NCBI RefSeq assembly: GCF_002210435.1
Contig: NZ_MZMV01000010.1
Coordinates: 1-64,000, forward strand
DNA length: 64,000 bases
Direction: 5' to 3'
DNA from: Micromonospora wenchangensis
Lineage (GTDB): Bacteria > Actinomycetota > Actinomycetes > Mycobacteriales > Micromonosporaceae
In this document: in pieces, positions 52,434-63,848 of the stretch
Layout: every line of letters starts with the position of its first letter
Position numbering within the stretch: the first letter of the stretch is position 1
The notes under the pieces: generated by a model
Database searches by the model: none
What the model was told of the DNA's origin: nothing
Seen by the model: the letters and a program-made list of their open reading frames with translations, nothing else
Program-made: the position numbers and the translations under genes

Positions 52434-52928
52434 TCAGCGGGTCGGTTCGGCCGGGGTGGCCTGGGTGAGCAGGAGCAGGATCTCGCCGGCCACCGCCGGG
52501 CGTTCCTCACCCGGGCAGTCCTGCGAGGTGATCAGGCCGGCCGTGGTGAGCAGGCTGGACGTCAACGCGTCGATGCAGCTCGCGCGGTACCGGCGGGCCT
52601 GGTCGGTCTCCCGGGGCAGCCGTGGGTCGGCCAGCAGCCGCTGCAACCGCTGCACCTGTTCGGGGTCCAGGGAGCCGGCCGAGGTGACCCCGTCGCCGGC
52701 GCAGTCGTCGCACTCCCACCGGCCGTCCGGCTCGACGGTCAGCGAGCGCAGTGGACCGTCCTCGCCGAGTTTCTGCATCAGGCTGACCCGGTTAGCCCCC
52801 GGTGCCGTCGTCCCGCCGCGGCCCTCCGCTGTGGACCCGTCCTCCCGGTCGGCCATCGCGCAGCCGGTCAGGGTGACCGTCATGACGGCGGGGACGAGGA
52901 ACGCGCGTGACCACTGAGGGGGAACCAC
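52434..52928 (-). CDS. Small lipoprotein, unknown function
   Basis: 164 residues with a lipoprotein signal (LVPAVMTVTLTGC, lipidated Cys23). The mature part has two further Cys in WECDDCAGDGV and two more near the C-terminus (SCIDAL; SQDCPGEER), suggesting disulfides. No family known. Likely attached to the outer face of the membrane. GTG 52928; 84 bp from glpD's stop. Confidence 0.75.
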   Translation of the reverse strand: MVPPQWSRAFLVPAVMTVTLTGCAMADREDGSTAEGRGGTTAPGANRVSLMQKLGEDGPLRSLTVEPDGRWECDDCAGDGVTSAGSLDPEQVQRLQRLLADPRLPRETDQARRYRASCIDALTSSLLTTAGLITSQDCPGEERPAVAGEILLLLTQATPAEPTR

Positions 52929-53012
52929 GCGCCGGAACCTATCCCACCCCGGTGCCGTCCGGAACCGGCCGACCGGCCCCGCGCCGCCTGGTGGAACCGG
53001 TCCCGGGGCTGG

Positions 53013-54854
53013 TCAGCGCGACGACGTCGGCAGGTGCAGCGGGCCGTCCCCGACACCGTCGACGCCCCGGTCGGCGGCGAAACCCCGGACGTCGGGGACA
53101 CCGAGGCGGGCCGCGTCGGCGGTCGCGTCGTCCGGCATGAGCTGCGACTCCCGCTCGGCCTCGACCCGGGCCCGGTAGTGCGCGATCTCCCGTTCCCGGG
53201 TGGCCGCGTCCCAGCCGAGCACCGCACCCATCAGCTCCGCCGTGTGCCCGGCCGAGTCGAGGCCCCGGTGGGCCGTCTCGAAGGAGATCCGGGTACGCCG
53301 GGTCAGCACGTCCTCCAGGTGCAGCGCCCCCTCGGAGCGGGTGGCGTAGGTCACCTCGGCGGCCAGGTACTCGGGTGCACCGGCCAGCGGTGAGGCGAGC
53401 AGCGGGTCGGCGGCGATCAGCGCCAGCACCGCCAGGGTGAGCGTGCCGTACCGCTCCAGCAGGTGTTCGACCACCCCGACGGGCACCCCGTGCCGGCGGG
53501 CCAGGTCGGCCCGGTCCCGCCACATCGCGGCGTACCCGTCGGCACCCAGCAGCGGCAGGTCGGCGGTGCGCGACGGGCGTACGCCGCCGAGCCGGTGGGC
53601 GGCCCGGTCGACGACGTCGGCGGCCATCACCCGGTAGGTCGTGTACTTACCGCCGGCCACCAGCAGCAGACCGAGCATCGGCTCGAAGACGGCGTGTTCC
53701 CGGGAGAGCTTGGAGGTGGAGTCGGCCTCGCCGGCGAGCAGCGGACGCAGCCCGGCGTAGACGCCCTCGATGTCGGCGCTGGACAGCGGCCGGTCCAGCA
53801 CCAGGTTGACCTGGTCGAGCAGGTACTGGATGTCGCGGGCGGAGGCGGCCGGGTGGGAGCGGTCGAGCCGCCAGTCGGTGTCGGTGGTGCCGATGATCCA
53901 GTGCCCGCCCCAGGGGATGACGAAGAGCACACTGGTGGCGGTGCGCACGATCAGCCCGGTCTCGCCGGTGATCGCCGAGCGGGGCACCACCAGGTGCACC
54001 CCCTTGGACGCCCGGACCCGGATGCCGGGGCGCAGCCCGACGTCGTTGAGCATCCGGGACATGTCGTCGCTCCACACGCCGGTGGCGGCGATGACGGTGC
54101 GGGCGCGTACCTCGAACTCGGCGTCCGGGGAGCCGGGGGGCGCCTCCAGGTCGCGGACCCGGACCCCGGTGACCTCCCGGGCCTGCCGCACCAGCCCGAC
54201 GGCACGGGCGCTGCTGACCACGGTCGCGCCGAGGCTGGCGGCCGTGCGGGCGAGGGTCACCACCAGCCGGGCGTCGTCGACCTGCCCGTCGTAGTAGCGG
54301 ATGGCCCCGGCCAACGCGTCGGCCCGCAGGCTGGGGAAGACCCGGCGGGCGCCCTCCCGGGTCAGGTGCCGGTGCAGCGGCATCCCCCGGCCGGTGCCGA
54401 ACAGCCCGGCGAAGGCGTCGTAGGCGGCGACCCCGGCACCGTAGTAGGAACGGCGGAACAGCCGGGCCGGCAGGTCGCGCAGCCCCCGCCCGGCGGGGAG
54501 CGGGATCAGGAACGGAACCGGCCGGACCAGGTGCGGGGCGAGCCGGGTGGCGAGCAGCCCGCGCTCGGTCAGCGCCTCGTGGACCAGGTGGAACTCCAAC
54601 TGCTCCAGGTAGCGCAGGCCGCCGTGGATCAGTTTGCTGGACCGGCTGGAGGTGCCGGCGGCGAAGTCGCGGGCCTCGACCAGGGCGACCTTGAGCCCCC
54701 GGGAGGCGGCGTCGAGCGCGGCACCGGCCCCGGTCGCCCCACCTCCGATGACCAGCACGTCGAACCGTTCGGCCCGGAGCCGGCGCAGGTCCGCGGCGCG
54801 GCGCTGCGGGGAGAGTTGACCGGCGGCGGATCGGGTCACATTGGGGTCACGCAC
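53013..54854 (-). CDS. glpD: Glycerol-3-phosphate dehydrogenase (FAD)
   Basis: 613-residue aerobic GlpD. FAD-binding GGGATGAGAALDAASRGLKV at about 37-56, then GTSSRSSKLIHGGLRYLEQL; substrate region HWIIGTTDTDWRLD; C-terminal helical domain with TYATRSEGALHLEDVLTRRT. Oxidises sn-glycerol 3-phosphate to DHAP, passing electrons to menaquinone at the membrane. GTG 54854 (VRDPNVTRSAAGQ). No glpK or glpF adjacent. Confidence 0.95.
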   Translation of the reverse strand: MRDPNVTRSAAGQLSPQRRAADLRRLRAERFDVLVIGGGATGAGAALDAASRGLKVALVEARDFAAGTSSRSSKLIHGGLRYLEQLEFHLVHEALTERGLLATRLAPHLVRPVPFLIPLPAGRGLRDLPARLFRRSYYGAGVAAYDAFAGLFGTGRGMPLHRHLTREGARRVFPSLRADALAGAIRYYDGQVDDARLVVTLARTAASLGATVVSSARAVGLVRQAREVTGVRVRDLEAPPGSPDAEFEVRARTVIAATGVWSDDMSRMLNDVGLRPGIRVRASKGVHLVVPRSAITGETGLIVRTATSVLFVIPWGGHWIIGTTDTDWRLDRSHPAASARDIQYLLDQVNLVLDRPLSSADIEGVYAGLRPLLAGEADSTSKLSREHAVFEPMLGLLLVAGGKYTTYRVMAADVVDRAAHRLGGVRPSRTADLPLLGADGYAAMWRDRADLARRHGVPVGVVEHLLERYGTLTLAVLALIAADPLLASPLAGAPEYLAAEVTYATRSEGALHLEDVLTRRTRISFETAHRGLDSAGHTAELMGAVLGWDAATREREIAHYRARVEAERESQLMPDDATADAARLGVPDVRGFAADRGVDGVGDGPLHLPTSSR

Positions 54855-55312
54855 CCGTCCACCGTAACCCGCCCGGCCCCACCCGCAGCAGGCCCGGAAC
54901 CGGCCGGATTCCCCACCGCCCGACCGGTGACAACGCGTGAGCATGACCTGTTGAGGCGATAGCTACTTTCCGTCACCAGGCTCGCGGCTGCCGCGTTGCC
55001 CTCCCTACCCCAACTGCCCGCAGTCGAATCGCTGGAGCAGCCATTTCTCCCCAACCCCCACCGGCCCCCATTTCCCACCTCCGGCCCCTTTGCTCTGCTG
55101 CTCTGCACGCGACAGTCACCCTTGGTACGCGTCGCTATCAGGGCAGCAGAGCAAAGGGCCCGGGAGAGGGAGTGGACAACTGCGACAGGAGTGACTCTCC
55201 GTGAGCACAGTCGGGCGCTCGGGGCAGCGGGAGGCGCTGAGTGGCGACGCGCCGCGCGGCGGTGGCTCCCGGGCCGGGTCGTAGCGGCAGGGACGCGTCG
55301 TACTGTTTCCGG
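54855..55312. other. 458-bp non-coding region upstream of the TM-subtilase gene
   Basis: No gene seen. Contains C-rich pyrimidine tracts (about 55000-55085) and the long hairpin at 55081-55163. The minus-strand glpD promoter and the plus-strand subtilase promoter must both lie here. Confidence 0.6.
55081..55163. repeat. Long hairpin with 25-bp arms (element B)
   Basis: Arms 55081-55105 and 55139-55163 pair over 24 of 25 positions, one of them G-T. The loop has an inner 5-bp stem GCGAC/GTCGC. The right arm contains GGGCAGCAGAGCA, which also occurs at 23432. Confidence 0.75.
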
Positions 55313-57865
55313 ATGCTGGCCGACACACCCCCTCCACCGGGATACGGCTTCCCGCCGAGCGCCGCCGCCCGTCCGCCGAGCCCGTGGCCGGTGGTGGCCG
55401 CCGCCCTCGCCGGCGGCTGGACGGTCACCCTCGCCGTGCTGCTCCAGGCGGTCGGCTGGTCGGTCGAGCAGTTGCAGGTGGCCGCGGGCTGGGACCGGCA
55501 GGCCTGGCTCTGGCCCGCACTCAGCCTGGCCACCGCCCTGCTGGTCGGTCTGCCCGCGCTGCTGCTGGCCCTGCTCCCCCGCTCCCCCCGGGTCCGGGTC
55601 ACCGGCCGGGCCTGGCTCGCCGCCGCGCTCGCCCTGGTCGCCCTCGGGTCGCTACGGGCGCTGCCCCAGGTCCACCACGAGGCGTACCTGGCCGCGCTGG
55701 CCGGAACGGCGACGCTGCTCGCGCTGCTGGCCACCCGGCTGCCCGGCCCGGCCCGGCCGGCCGCCGCCACGCCCGCCCCGGCTCAGCCGACCACCGCCAT
55801 GCCCGCCCCGACCACCGTCCCCGGCGGCATCGACCCCACGCACGGGCCCGCCACGCCCGCCGACCAGGGCCGGCGGAGCAGCCAGCAGGCCGACCACGGT
55901 CGCGGACCGGGTGGTGGGGCCGGCCGGCCGCAGGCGGTCACCCTGCTGGCGATCGCCGCCGGCCTCGCGCTGCTGCTGCCGTGGGTACGGTTCGGCGCGC
56001 TGGGCGGCCTGCTGGAGACGGTGCTCGCCGCGCTCGCCGCGACGGCGGTCGGCCTGCTGGCCGGGGCGCTGCTCGACGACCGGTTCTGGGCCCCCTTCAC
56101 CGGCGACGGGCCGCCCCGGTCCGCCCGTACCGTGCTGGTCGGCGGCCTGGTCGCCGGGGTGGTCCTGCTGCTGGTCGTCGCGGGCACCGGCCACTCCGGC
56201 GTCCAGCTTCCCGCGCTGCTCTTCGTCCCGCCCGTCGGGTTCGCGCTGGGCGCGTGCCAGGTGGCGGCCCGGCGGGCCGGCCGGCCCGCCGGTGCCGCGC
56301 CGGTGCGCTGGCTGGTCGGCCTGGCGGTGTTCGGCCCGCTGGCGCTCACCGACCCGGAGGAGATCTCGGTCCTGCTGGCCACCACCCGCGACGTCCCGTA
56401 CTGGGTCGCGGTCGCCTCGGGCGTCGGGTTCGCCGTCGCGGTCCTGCTGGCCATCGGGTACGGGGTGCTGCTCGCCCGGCCACGCGGGCGCGCGCCGCGC
56501 CGGCTGGTCGCCGCGTCGGGCGCGGCCGTCCTGCTGCTCACCGTCGGGGTGGTCGACGTGGCCGCCGGCCAGCCCGGCCTGTACGGCGAGCGGCTGCTGG
56601 TGGTGCTCCGCGAGCAGGCCGACCTCTCCGGCATCCCCGCCGGTACGCCAGGTCGGGCGGGCCGGGAGGCGCGGACCGCCGAGGTCTACCGCAGGCTCGT
56701 CGCCACCGCCGAACGCACCCAGGGCGGGCTGCGCCGGGACCTGACCCGGCTGGGCCTCGACCCGACGCCGTACTACCTGGTCAACGCGATCGAGACCGAC
56801 GGCGGGCCGGCGGTGCGGGCCTGGCTCTCCGGCCGGCCCGAGGTGGCCCGGGTGCTGGTCAGCCAGCGGCTCCGCCCGTTGCCCGCACCGGCCCCGGTCA
56901 GCCGGGGCGACCAGCCCGCGCCGACCGGGCCGGAGTGGAACCTGCGGATGATCGGGGCCGACCGGGTCTGGTCGGAGTTGTCCGTCACCGGTTCCGGGGT
57001 GGTGGTCGGCAGTTCGGACTCCGGGGTCGACGGCACCCATCCGGCGCTGGCCGCCGGCTTCCGGGGCGGCGACGACTCCTGGTACGACCCGTGGAACCAC
57101 ACCCGCTCCCCCGCCGACTCCGGCGGCCACGGCACCCACACCGCGGGTAGCGCCGTGGGACGGGACGGCATCGGGGTGGCTCCCGGCGCGCAGTGGGTGG
57201 GCTGCGTCAACCTCGATCGCAACCTGGGCAGCCCGGCGCACTACCTGGACTGTCTCCAGTTCATGCTCGCCCCGTTCCCGGCCGGCGGTGACCCGTTCAC
57301 CGACGGACGCCCGGCGCGTGCCCCGGACGTGCTGACCAACTCGTGGGGGTGTCCCCCGGTGGAGGGCTGTGATCCGGGGGCGTTGCGTCCGGCGACCGCC
57401 GCCCTGGAGGCGGCGGGCATCCTGGTGGTGGCGGCGGCCGGGAACACCGGCCCGGACTGCCGGTCGATCGTCGACCCGCCGGCCCCGTACGCGGACGTGC
57501 TGACGGTGGGGGCGGTGAACCGGGACCGGGTGGTCGCCGAGTTCTCCAGCCGGGGTCCCGTCGCGGGCGGGGTGGTCAAGCCGGATCTGGTCGCCCCGGG
57601 GGAGGGGATCAGGTCGGCGATGCCCGGCGGCGGTTACGCCACGCTGGACGGCACCTCGATGGCCACCCCGCAGGTGGCGGGCGTGGTGGCGCTGATGTGG
57701 TCGGCGAACCCGGCGCTGGTCGGCGATCTGGCCCGGACCCGGAGCATCCTGCGGGACACCGCGCAGCCGGCCGGGCCCGCCGACCTCAGTTGCGGCCCGG
57801 TGACGGCGTCGAGCGGGGCCGGGCTGGTCGACGCGTACGCGGCGGTGCGGGCCGCCCGCCGCTGA
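55313..57865 (+). CDS. Polytopic membrane protein fused to a subtilisin-like protease
   Basis: 850 residues. The first 420 hold about ten hydrophobic helices (from WPVVAAALAGGWTVTLAVLL to GAAVLLLTVGVVDVAAG), split by a Pro/Thr/Gly-rich loop. The rest is an I9-like propeptide (LLVVLREQADLSGIPA, about 430-540) and an S8 catalytic domain (about 550-850) with Asp569 (SSDSGVDG), His606 (GGHGTHTAGS) and Ser782 (DGTSMATPQVAG). The propeptide and protease resemble the 18.7-kb subtilase, so the two are paralogues. The protease should sit outside the cell, tethered to the membrane. ATG 55313. Confidence 0.88.
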   Translation: MLADTPPPPGYGFPPSAAARPPSPWPVVAAALAGGWTVTLAVLLQAVGWSVEQLQVAAGWDRQAWLWPALSLATALLVGLPALLLALLPRSPRVRVTGRAWLAAALALVALGSLRALPQVHHEAYLAALAGTATLLALLATRLPGPARPAAATPAPAQPTTAMPAPTTVPGGIDPTHGPATPADQGRRSSQQADHGRGPGGGAGRPQAVTLLAIAAGLALLLPWVRFGALGGLLETVLAALAATAVGLLAGALLDDRFWAPFTGDGPPRSARTVLVGGLVAGVVLLLVVAGTGHSGVQLPALLFVPPVGFALGACQVAARRAGRPAGAAPVRWLVGLAVFGPLALTDPEEISVLLATTRDVPYWVAVASGVGFAVAVLLAIGYGVLLARPRGRAPRRLVAASGAAVLLLTVGVVDVAAGQPGLYGERLLVVLREQADLSGIPAGTPGRAGREARTAEVYRRLVATAERTQGGLRRDLTRLGLDPTPYYLVNAIETDGGPAVRAWLSGRPEVARVLVSQRLRPLPAPAPVSRGDQPAPTGPEWNLRMIGADRVWSELSVTGSGVVVGSSDSGVDGTHPALAAGFRGGDDSWYDPWNHTRSPADSGGHGTHTAGSAVGRDGIGVAPGAQWVGCVNLDRNLGSPAHYLDCLQFMLAPFPAGGDPFTDGRPARAPDVLTNSWGCPPVEGCDPGALRPATAALEAAGILVVAAAGNTGPDCRSIVDPPAPYADVLTVGAVNRDRVVAEFSSRGPVAGGVVKPDLVAPGEGIRSAMPGGGYATLDGTSMATPQVAGVVALMWSANPALVGDLARTRSILRDTAQPAGPADLSCGPVTASSGAGLVDAYAAVRAARR

Positions 57866-57912
57866 CCGCTGCACCGGCCTCTCCCGGGTGGGTGCGGGTT
57901 ACGGACACGGAA

Positions 57913-57942
57913 CGGGGCGGACCGCTCGCGCGGCCCGCCCCG
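57913..57942. terminator. Bidirectional hairpin terminator
   Basis: Stem of 8 + 4 bp with one internal mismatch (CGGGGCGG-A-CCGC / complement), 4-base loop, between the convergent subtilase and groEL genes. Confidence 0.7.
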
Positions 57943-57961
57943 TCCGGTGTTGGAGCTGGAC

Positions 57962-59814
<1,853 letters not shown>

Positions 59815-59822
59815 TGACTTGT

Positions 59823-59849
59823 TTAGCACTCTCCCCTGCCGAGTGCAAG
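59823..59849. promoter_or_regulatory. CIRCE operator 2 (HrcA site, imperfect)
   Basis: TTAGCACTC-N9-GAGTGCAAG: the left arm is consensus, the right arm has two mismatches. Centre to centre 35 bp from operator 1, so both could be bound side by side. Confidence 0.85.
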
Positions 59850-59863
59850 CACGATGGGGCCGG

Positions 59864-60961
59864 TCAGCCGAGTTCCGCCACCAGTCGGGTGACGTTCACC
59901 GGCCCCTCCTGCGCCCGCTGCTCGGCGTACGTCACGACGAGCCCGACCAGCTGCACCAGGTAGACCGGGAGGACCAGCACCGCGCTGACCAGGATCACCG
60001 CCACCGCGCCGACGGCGGTGCCCGGCGCGGTGAACGGGTCGGTGCCGAACGGCACGGTGCCGACCGACTCCACCACGCTGCCGAGCACGCTGCCGAGGAA
60101 CACCGCCAGGGCGACGAGCGCCACCCGGCCGAGCACCATGCCCAGCCGGTCGTGGAACATGCGGAACGAGCGGCCGACCGGGTTCTGCCCCTCGAACAGG
60201 TAGACCGGGCCGGCCAGGGCGAGGGCGAAGGCCAGGTAGATGCCGGGCAGCAGGCAGAGGCAGAATCCGACCCCGATGAGCACGCCCAGCACCAGCATCC
60301 AGCCCCACAGGCCGAGGCAGCGGCGCGCGCCGTAACGCAGCGCGCCGGGCAGGTCGGCGGGCTGACCGGCGGCCTGCCGGGTGACCACCCAGGTCCCGCC
60401 GGCCCAGCCGATGCCCTGCACCACCCCGAGCGCCAGCGCGACCAGGAACACCGAGACGCCGTAGATCACCAGGTCGCTGAGGTACCCCTCGGGGAGCGAG
60501 CCGTCGGCGGGCAGCACGGTGGCGTCGGGTCCCATGCCGAGCGAGAGCAGGGACACCGCCACCGCCGGCACGACCTGGGTGAGCAGCATCAGCGGCAGCA
60601 GGGGCCGCCAGCTACGCCGTACCGCGCCGGTGCACCGGCTGAACCACCCCTCCAGGCCGGCGTACGGGGGGTTGACCAGCGGGTCCTCCGGACCCCAGGG
60701 ACCGGGCCCGGCGAACGGCGGATGACCCCCGCCCGGCGGGAAGCCGCCACCGGCACCCGGCGGGTAGCCCGGGTACGGGCCACCGGGAGCCGGATAGCTC
60801 CAGCCCGGCGGCCAGGCCCCGGGCTGGCCCCAGCCGGGTTGCCCGGACGGGGCGCCCCACGGCTGCTGACCGGCGGGCGTGCCCCAGGGCGGCTGCCCCC
60901 ACGGGCCACCCGGGGACCCGGCAGCGGGGTCGGGCGGACCCGAAGGCGACTGGTCGGACAT
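59864..60961 (-). CDS. Pro/Gly/Trp-rich membrane protein (GdpP-membrane-domain-like)
   Basis: 365 residues. Residues 1-95 are a Gly/Pro/Gln/Trp-rich repeat region (variants of [18 protein letters not shown]) and the rest has about six helices, with [20 protein letters not shown] typical of the glycerophosphodiesterase-membrane-domain-like family. Function unknown. The CIRCE region begins 15 bp after its stop. ATG 60961. Confidence 0.75.
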   Translation of the reverse strand: MSDQSPSGPPDPAAGSPGGPWGQPPWGTPAGQQPWGAPSGQPGWGQPGAWPPGWSYPAPGGPYPGYPPGAGGGFPPGGGHPPFAGPGPWGPEDPLVNPPYAGLEGWFSRCTGAVRRSWRPLLPLMLLTQVVPAVAVSLLSLGMGPDATVLPADGSLPEGYLSDLVIYGVSVFLVALALGVVQGIGWAGGTWVVTRQAAGQPADLPGALRYGARRCLGLWGWMLVLGVLIGVGFCLCLLPGIYLAFALALAGPVYLFEGQNPVGRSFRMFHDRLGMVLGRVALVALAVFLGSVLGSVVESVGTVPFGTDPFTAPGTAVGAVAVILVSAVLVLPVYLVQLVGLVVTYAEQRAQEGPVNVTRLVAELG

Positions 60962-61061
60962 GAACCCTCCTCAGCGGGGACGCCTGGACGGTTCACGATC
61001 TTTCCCGGCACCGGCCGCTGCCGCCAGCCGTCACCGGGGCGGGACGGGACCGGCGAGGAGG

Positions 61062-61265
61062 TCAGGCGATGACGCGGACCCGTTCGGCCTGCGGGCCCTT
61101 CTGGCCCTGGGCGATCTCGAACTCCACCCGCTGACCGTCGTCGAGCGCCTTGTAGCCGTCCATCTCGATGGCGGAGAAGTGGACGAAGACGTCCTGCCCG
61201 CCGTCGACGGCGATGAAGCCGTAGCCCTTTTCGGAGTTGAACCACTTGACGGTGCCCTGTGCCAC
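61062..61265 (-). CDS. Cold-shock domain protein (CspA family)
   Basis: 67-residue single CSD protein: [17 protein letters not shown] with RNP1 KGYGFI and RNP2 VFVHFS. Binds single-stranded RNA/DNA and melts RNA structure. GTG 61265 (VAQGTVKW) with GAGGAAG upstream. The 211-bp region before it, up to the divergent GNAT gene, may hold a long 5' leader as in other csp genes. Confidence 0.96.
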   Translation of the reverse strand: MAQGTVKWFNSEKGYGFIAVDGGQDVFVHFSAIEMDGYKALDDGQRVEFEIAQGQKGPQAERVRVIA

Positions 61266-61476
61266 GGTGCACTTCCTCACTCTGCGCGGCGTTCCCCAAC
61301 TCCGGATTGCCGGCGGGCCGACAGCGGAGAGCCACCGTTCCGGCGGTCGGTGAGGGCCGCTGAATCGGTGACCGAAATCGCACGCTACACGAGGAGTGAC
61401 GACAGCGCACGACCACAAATAGGGTCAAATCAGACGGGTATCGACCCGGTCACCCATCGGTGAACGTCTCTGCGGT

Positions 61477-62019
61477 ATGCATGCCTCCATGACCTCTGCC
61501 CCGGCCCCACCGGCGACCCGCACGGTGCCCGTGCACCGGGTGCGTCCGCAGGACGCGGCCCGGATGCGGGCGCTGCGGCTGGAGATGCTCGCGGACGCGC
61601 CGCTGGCCTTCCTGGAGACCGTCGCCGAGGCCGCCGCCCGGCCGCACGCCGACTACGCGGCCCGGATCGCGTACGTGTCCCAGGGGTGTCACACCGCCCA
61701 GTTCGTGGCCGACCCGGGCGGCCGGCTGGTCGGGCACGCGGGCGGCACCGTCTCCCCCGACGAGCCGGACCTGACCGTGGTCTACGCGGTCTACGTGACC
61801 CCCTCGTGGCGGGGCAGCGGCCTGCTCGGCGCGCTGATCGACGAGGTCGCCGCCTGGTCGCGCGCCTGCGGCCGACCGCAGCTCATGCTGGAGGTGGTGG
61901 TCGGCAACGACCGGGCCTGCCGGGCCTACCACCGCCTGGGCTTCACCGACACCGGGGTACGCGTCCCGCACCCCAAGATCCCCGCCCTCAACGAACTCCA
62001 GATGCGCCGCCCCGCCTGA
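61477..62019 (+). CDS. GNAT family N-acetyltransferase
   Basis: 180-residue acetyltransferase with one GNAT domain (about 18-178): VYVTPSWRGSGLLGALIDEV at the acetyl-CoA site and GNDRACRAYHRLGFTDTG near the end. Substrate unknown; small-molecule amine or protein N-terminus possible. ATG 61477 or 61489. Confidence 0.88.
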   Translation: MHASMTSAPAPPATRTVPVHRVRPQDAARMRALRLEMLADAPLAFLETVAEAAARPHADYAARIAYVSQGCHTAQFVADPGGRLVGHAGGTVSPDEPDLTVVYAVYVTPSWRGSGLLGALIDEVAAWSRACGRPQLMLEVVVGNDRACRAYHRLGFTDTGVRVPHPKIPALNELQMRRPA

Positions 62020-62087
62020 CCCCGGTGATCAAGAGGTTCAGGTCGACCGGAGAGCCGGATCTGACGCGAACCTCTTGATCACCGGGG
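62020..62087. terminator. 20-bp perfect-stem hairpin between convergent genes
   Basis: Arms 62020-62039 (CCCCGGTGATCAAGAGGTTC) and 62068-62087 pair perfectly; the 28-base loop holds a smaller CCGG hairpin. Starts right after the GNAT stop codon. Works as a terminator but is longer than needed and may be a repeated element. Confidence 0.7.
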
Positions 62088-62122
62088 CGAGAGCCGGGCG
62101 GGGCGAGGGAGGGTGGGGAGGG

Positions 62123-63796
62123 TCAGGCGGGGCGGCGGGACTGGATGATGCGGAAGCGGTTGGCCACGTAGGCGCCGTCGGTCAGGGCGGCGTTGGCGGC
62201 CGGGTTCGCGCCGCTGCCGTGGAAGTCCGAGAAGGCGGCGGACTGGTTCACGAAGACCCCGCCGGTCAGGTTGGCCGACAGGTGCACGCCGGCGTCGATC
62301 GCGGCGGCCTCGGCGGCGTCCAGCACCGCCTCGTCGGTGGAGTAGACGGCGGCGGTCAGCGCGCCGCACTCCCCCACCGTGGAGCGGAGGATCTCCAGGC
62401 CGTGCGCGGTCGAGTCGGTGGCGATGACGAACGAGATCGGCCCGAACCACTCCCGGCCGTAGACCTCGGTGTCGGTGGCGGCGAGCTTGACGATGGTCGG
62501 CGTCCGGACCACCGCGTCGGGCAGCGCCGGGTGCGTGACGGTACGCGACTCCAGCACCGCCTCGCCGACCTTGGTGACCTCGTCGAGGCGTTCCAGCACC
62601 CCGTCGTTGACGATCGCCCCGGTCAGCTCCACCGCCCGGGCCGGGTCGGCGGTGAGCTTGCCGACGGCGGCGGCGATACCGGCGGCCACCTCGTCGAAGC
62701 TCTTGTGCCCCTGGTCGGTGTCGATGCCGGCGGCGGGGATCAGGATGTTCTGCGAGGTGGTGCACATCTGCCCGCTGTAGAGGGTCAGCGTGAAACCGAG
62801 GTTGCGGCACATCCCGGCGAAGTCGTCGGTGGAGTCGATCACGACGGTGTTCAGGCCGGCCTTCTCGGTGTACACCGTCGCCTGCCGGGCGTTGGCCTCC
62901 AGCCAGTCGCCGTACCCGGTGGAACCGGTGAAGTCGACGATCTTCACGGCGGGGTGCAGGGCCAGGGTCGAGGCCAGCTTCTCGCCGGGGGCCTCGGGGG
63001 CGAGCAGCACCAGGTCGGGGTCGAAGCCGGCCTCGGCGAGCACCTCCCGGGCGTACCGCACGGTGATGGCCAGGGGCAGCACCGCGCGGGGGTGCGGCTT
63101 GACCACCACCGGATTGCCGGTCACCAGCGAGGCGAACAGCCCGGGGTACGAGTTCCAGGTCGGGAAGGTGTTGCAGCCGATCACCAGGGCCACCCCGCGC
63201 GGCACGACGTGGAACGTCTTGGTCATCCGCAGCGGGTCGCCCTTGCCGGCGGCCTTCTCCCAGCCGGCCGTCCCCGGGTGCCGGGTCATCTCGGCGTACG
63301 CGTAGGCGATCGCCTCCAGCGCCCGGTCCAGCGCGTGCGCGCCGCCGGCCTGGAACGCCATCACGAACGCCTGCCCGCTGGTGAACTGCACCGCGTTGGC
63401 CAGCTCGAAGATGTGCCGGTGCAGCCGGGCGAGGATCTCCAGGCACACCCCCACCCGGGTCTGCGGGCCGGCGTCGCGCCAGGCCGGCAGGGCGGCGGAG
63501 GCGGCGGCGACCACCTCGTCCGCGCCCGGGTGCGGGTAGCGCACGTCCAGGGCCACCCCGAACGGGCTCGTCTCGGTGGCGACCCGGTCGGCCGCGCCCG
63601 GCTGGTCGAGGGGGAAGTCACCACCGAGGTACGCCTCGAAGGCGGCCTTGCCGTCGGCGGCGGCGGTCTCGCCGTACACCCAGGGGCTGGGGGATTCGGG
63701 ATACGCGGACCAGTACCCCCGCTCGGTGATCGCGGTCAGCGCCCGGTGGAGGGTGTCGGCGTGCCTGTCGTACAGCGGGTGCGGGGTCTCCGTCAT
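62123..63796 (-). CDS. paaN: PaaN-like aldehyde dehydrogenase (phenylacetate degradation)
   Basis: 557-residue aldehyde dehydrogenase superfamily protein resembling stand-alone PaaN of actinobacteria. Cofactor-binding GCNTFPTWNSYPGLF and FTGSTGYGDWLEAN, catalytic Cys in SGQMCTTSQN. The ring-cleaving hydratase domain of E. coli PaaZ is absent, as expected for this type. No other paa genes in the window, so the pathway assignment rests on similarity. ATG 63796 (MTETPHPLYDRH), with ATG 63805 and 63808 also in frame. Confidence 0.85.
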   Translation of the reverse strand: MTETPHPLYDRHADTLHRALTAITERGYWSAYPESPSPWVYGETAAADGKAAFEAYLGGDFPLDQPGAADRVATETSPFGVALDVRYPHPGADEVVAAASAALPAWRDAGPQTRVGVCLEILARLHRHIFELANAVQFTSGQAFVMAFQAGGAHALDRALEAIAYAYAEMTRHPGTAGWEKAAGKGDPLRMTKTFHVVPRGVALVIGCNTFPTWNSYPGLFASLVTGNPVVVKPHPRAVLPLAITVRYAREVLAEAGFDPDLVLLAPEAPGEKLASTLALHPAVKIVDFTGSTGYGDWLEANARQATVYTEKAGLNTVVIDSTDDFAGMCRNLGFTLTLYSGQMCTTSQNILIPAAGIDTDQGHKSFDEVAAGIAAAVGKLTADPARAVELTGAIVNDGVLERLDEVTKVGEAVLESRTVTHPALPDAVVRTPTIVKLAATDTEVYGREWFGPISFVIATDSTAHGLEILRSTVGECGALTAAVYSTDEAVLDAAEAAAIDAGVHLSANLTGGVFVNQSAAFSDFHGSGANPAANAALTDGAYVANRFRIIQSRRPA

Positions 63797-63848
63797 GCCC
63801 GCCATCATGCAACAGATGGCGGCCAGATCAGTAGGGGCGTGTCACAGA

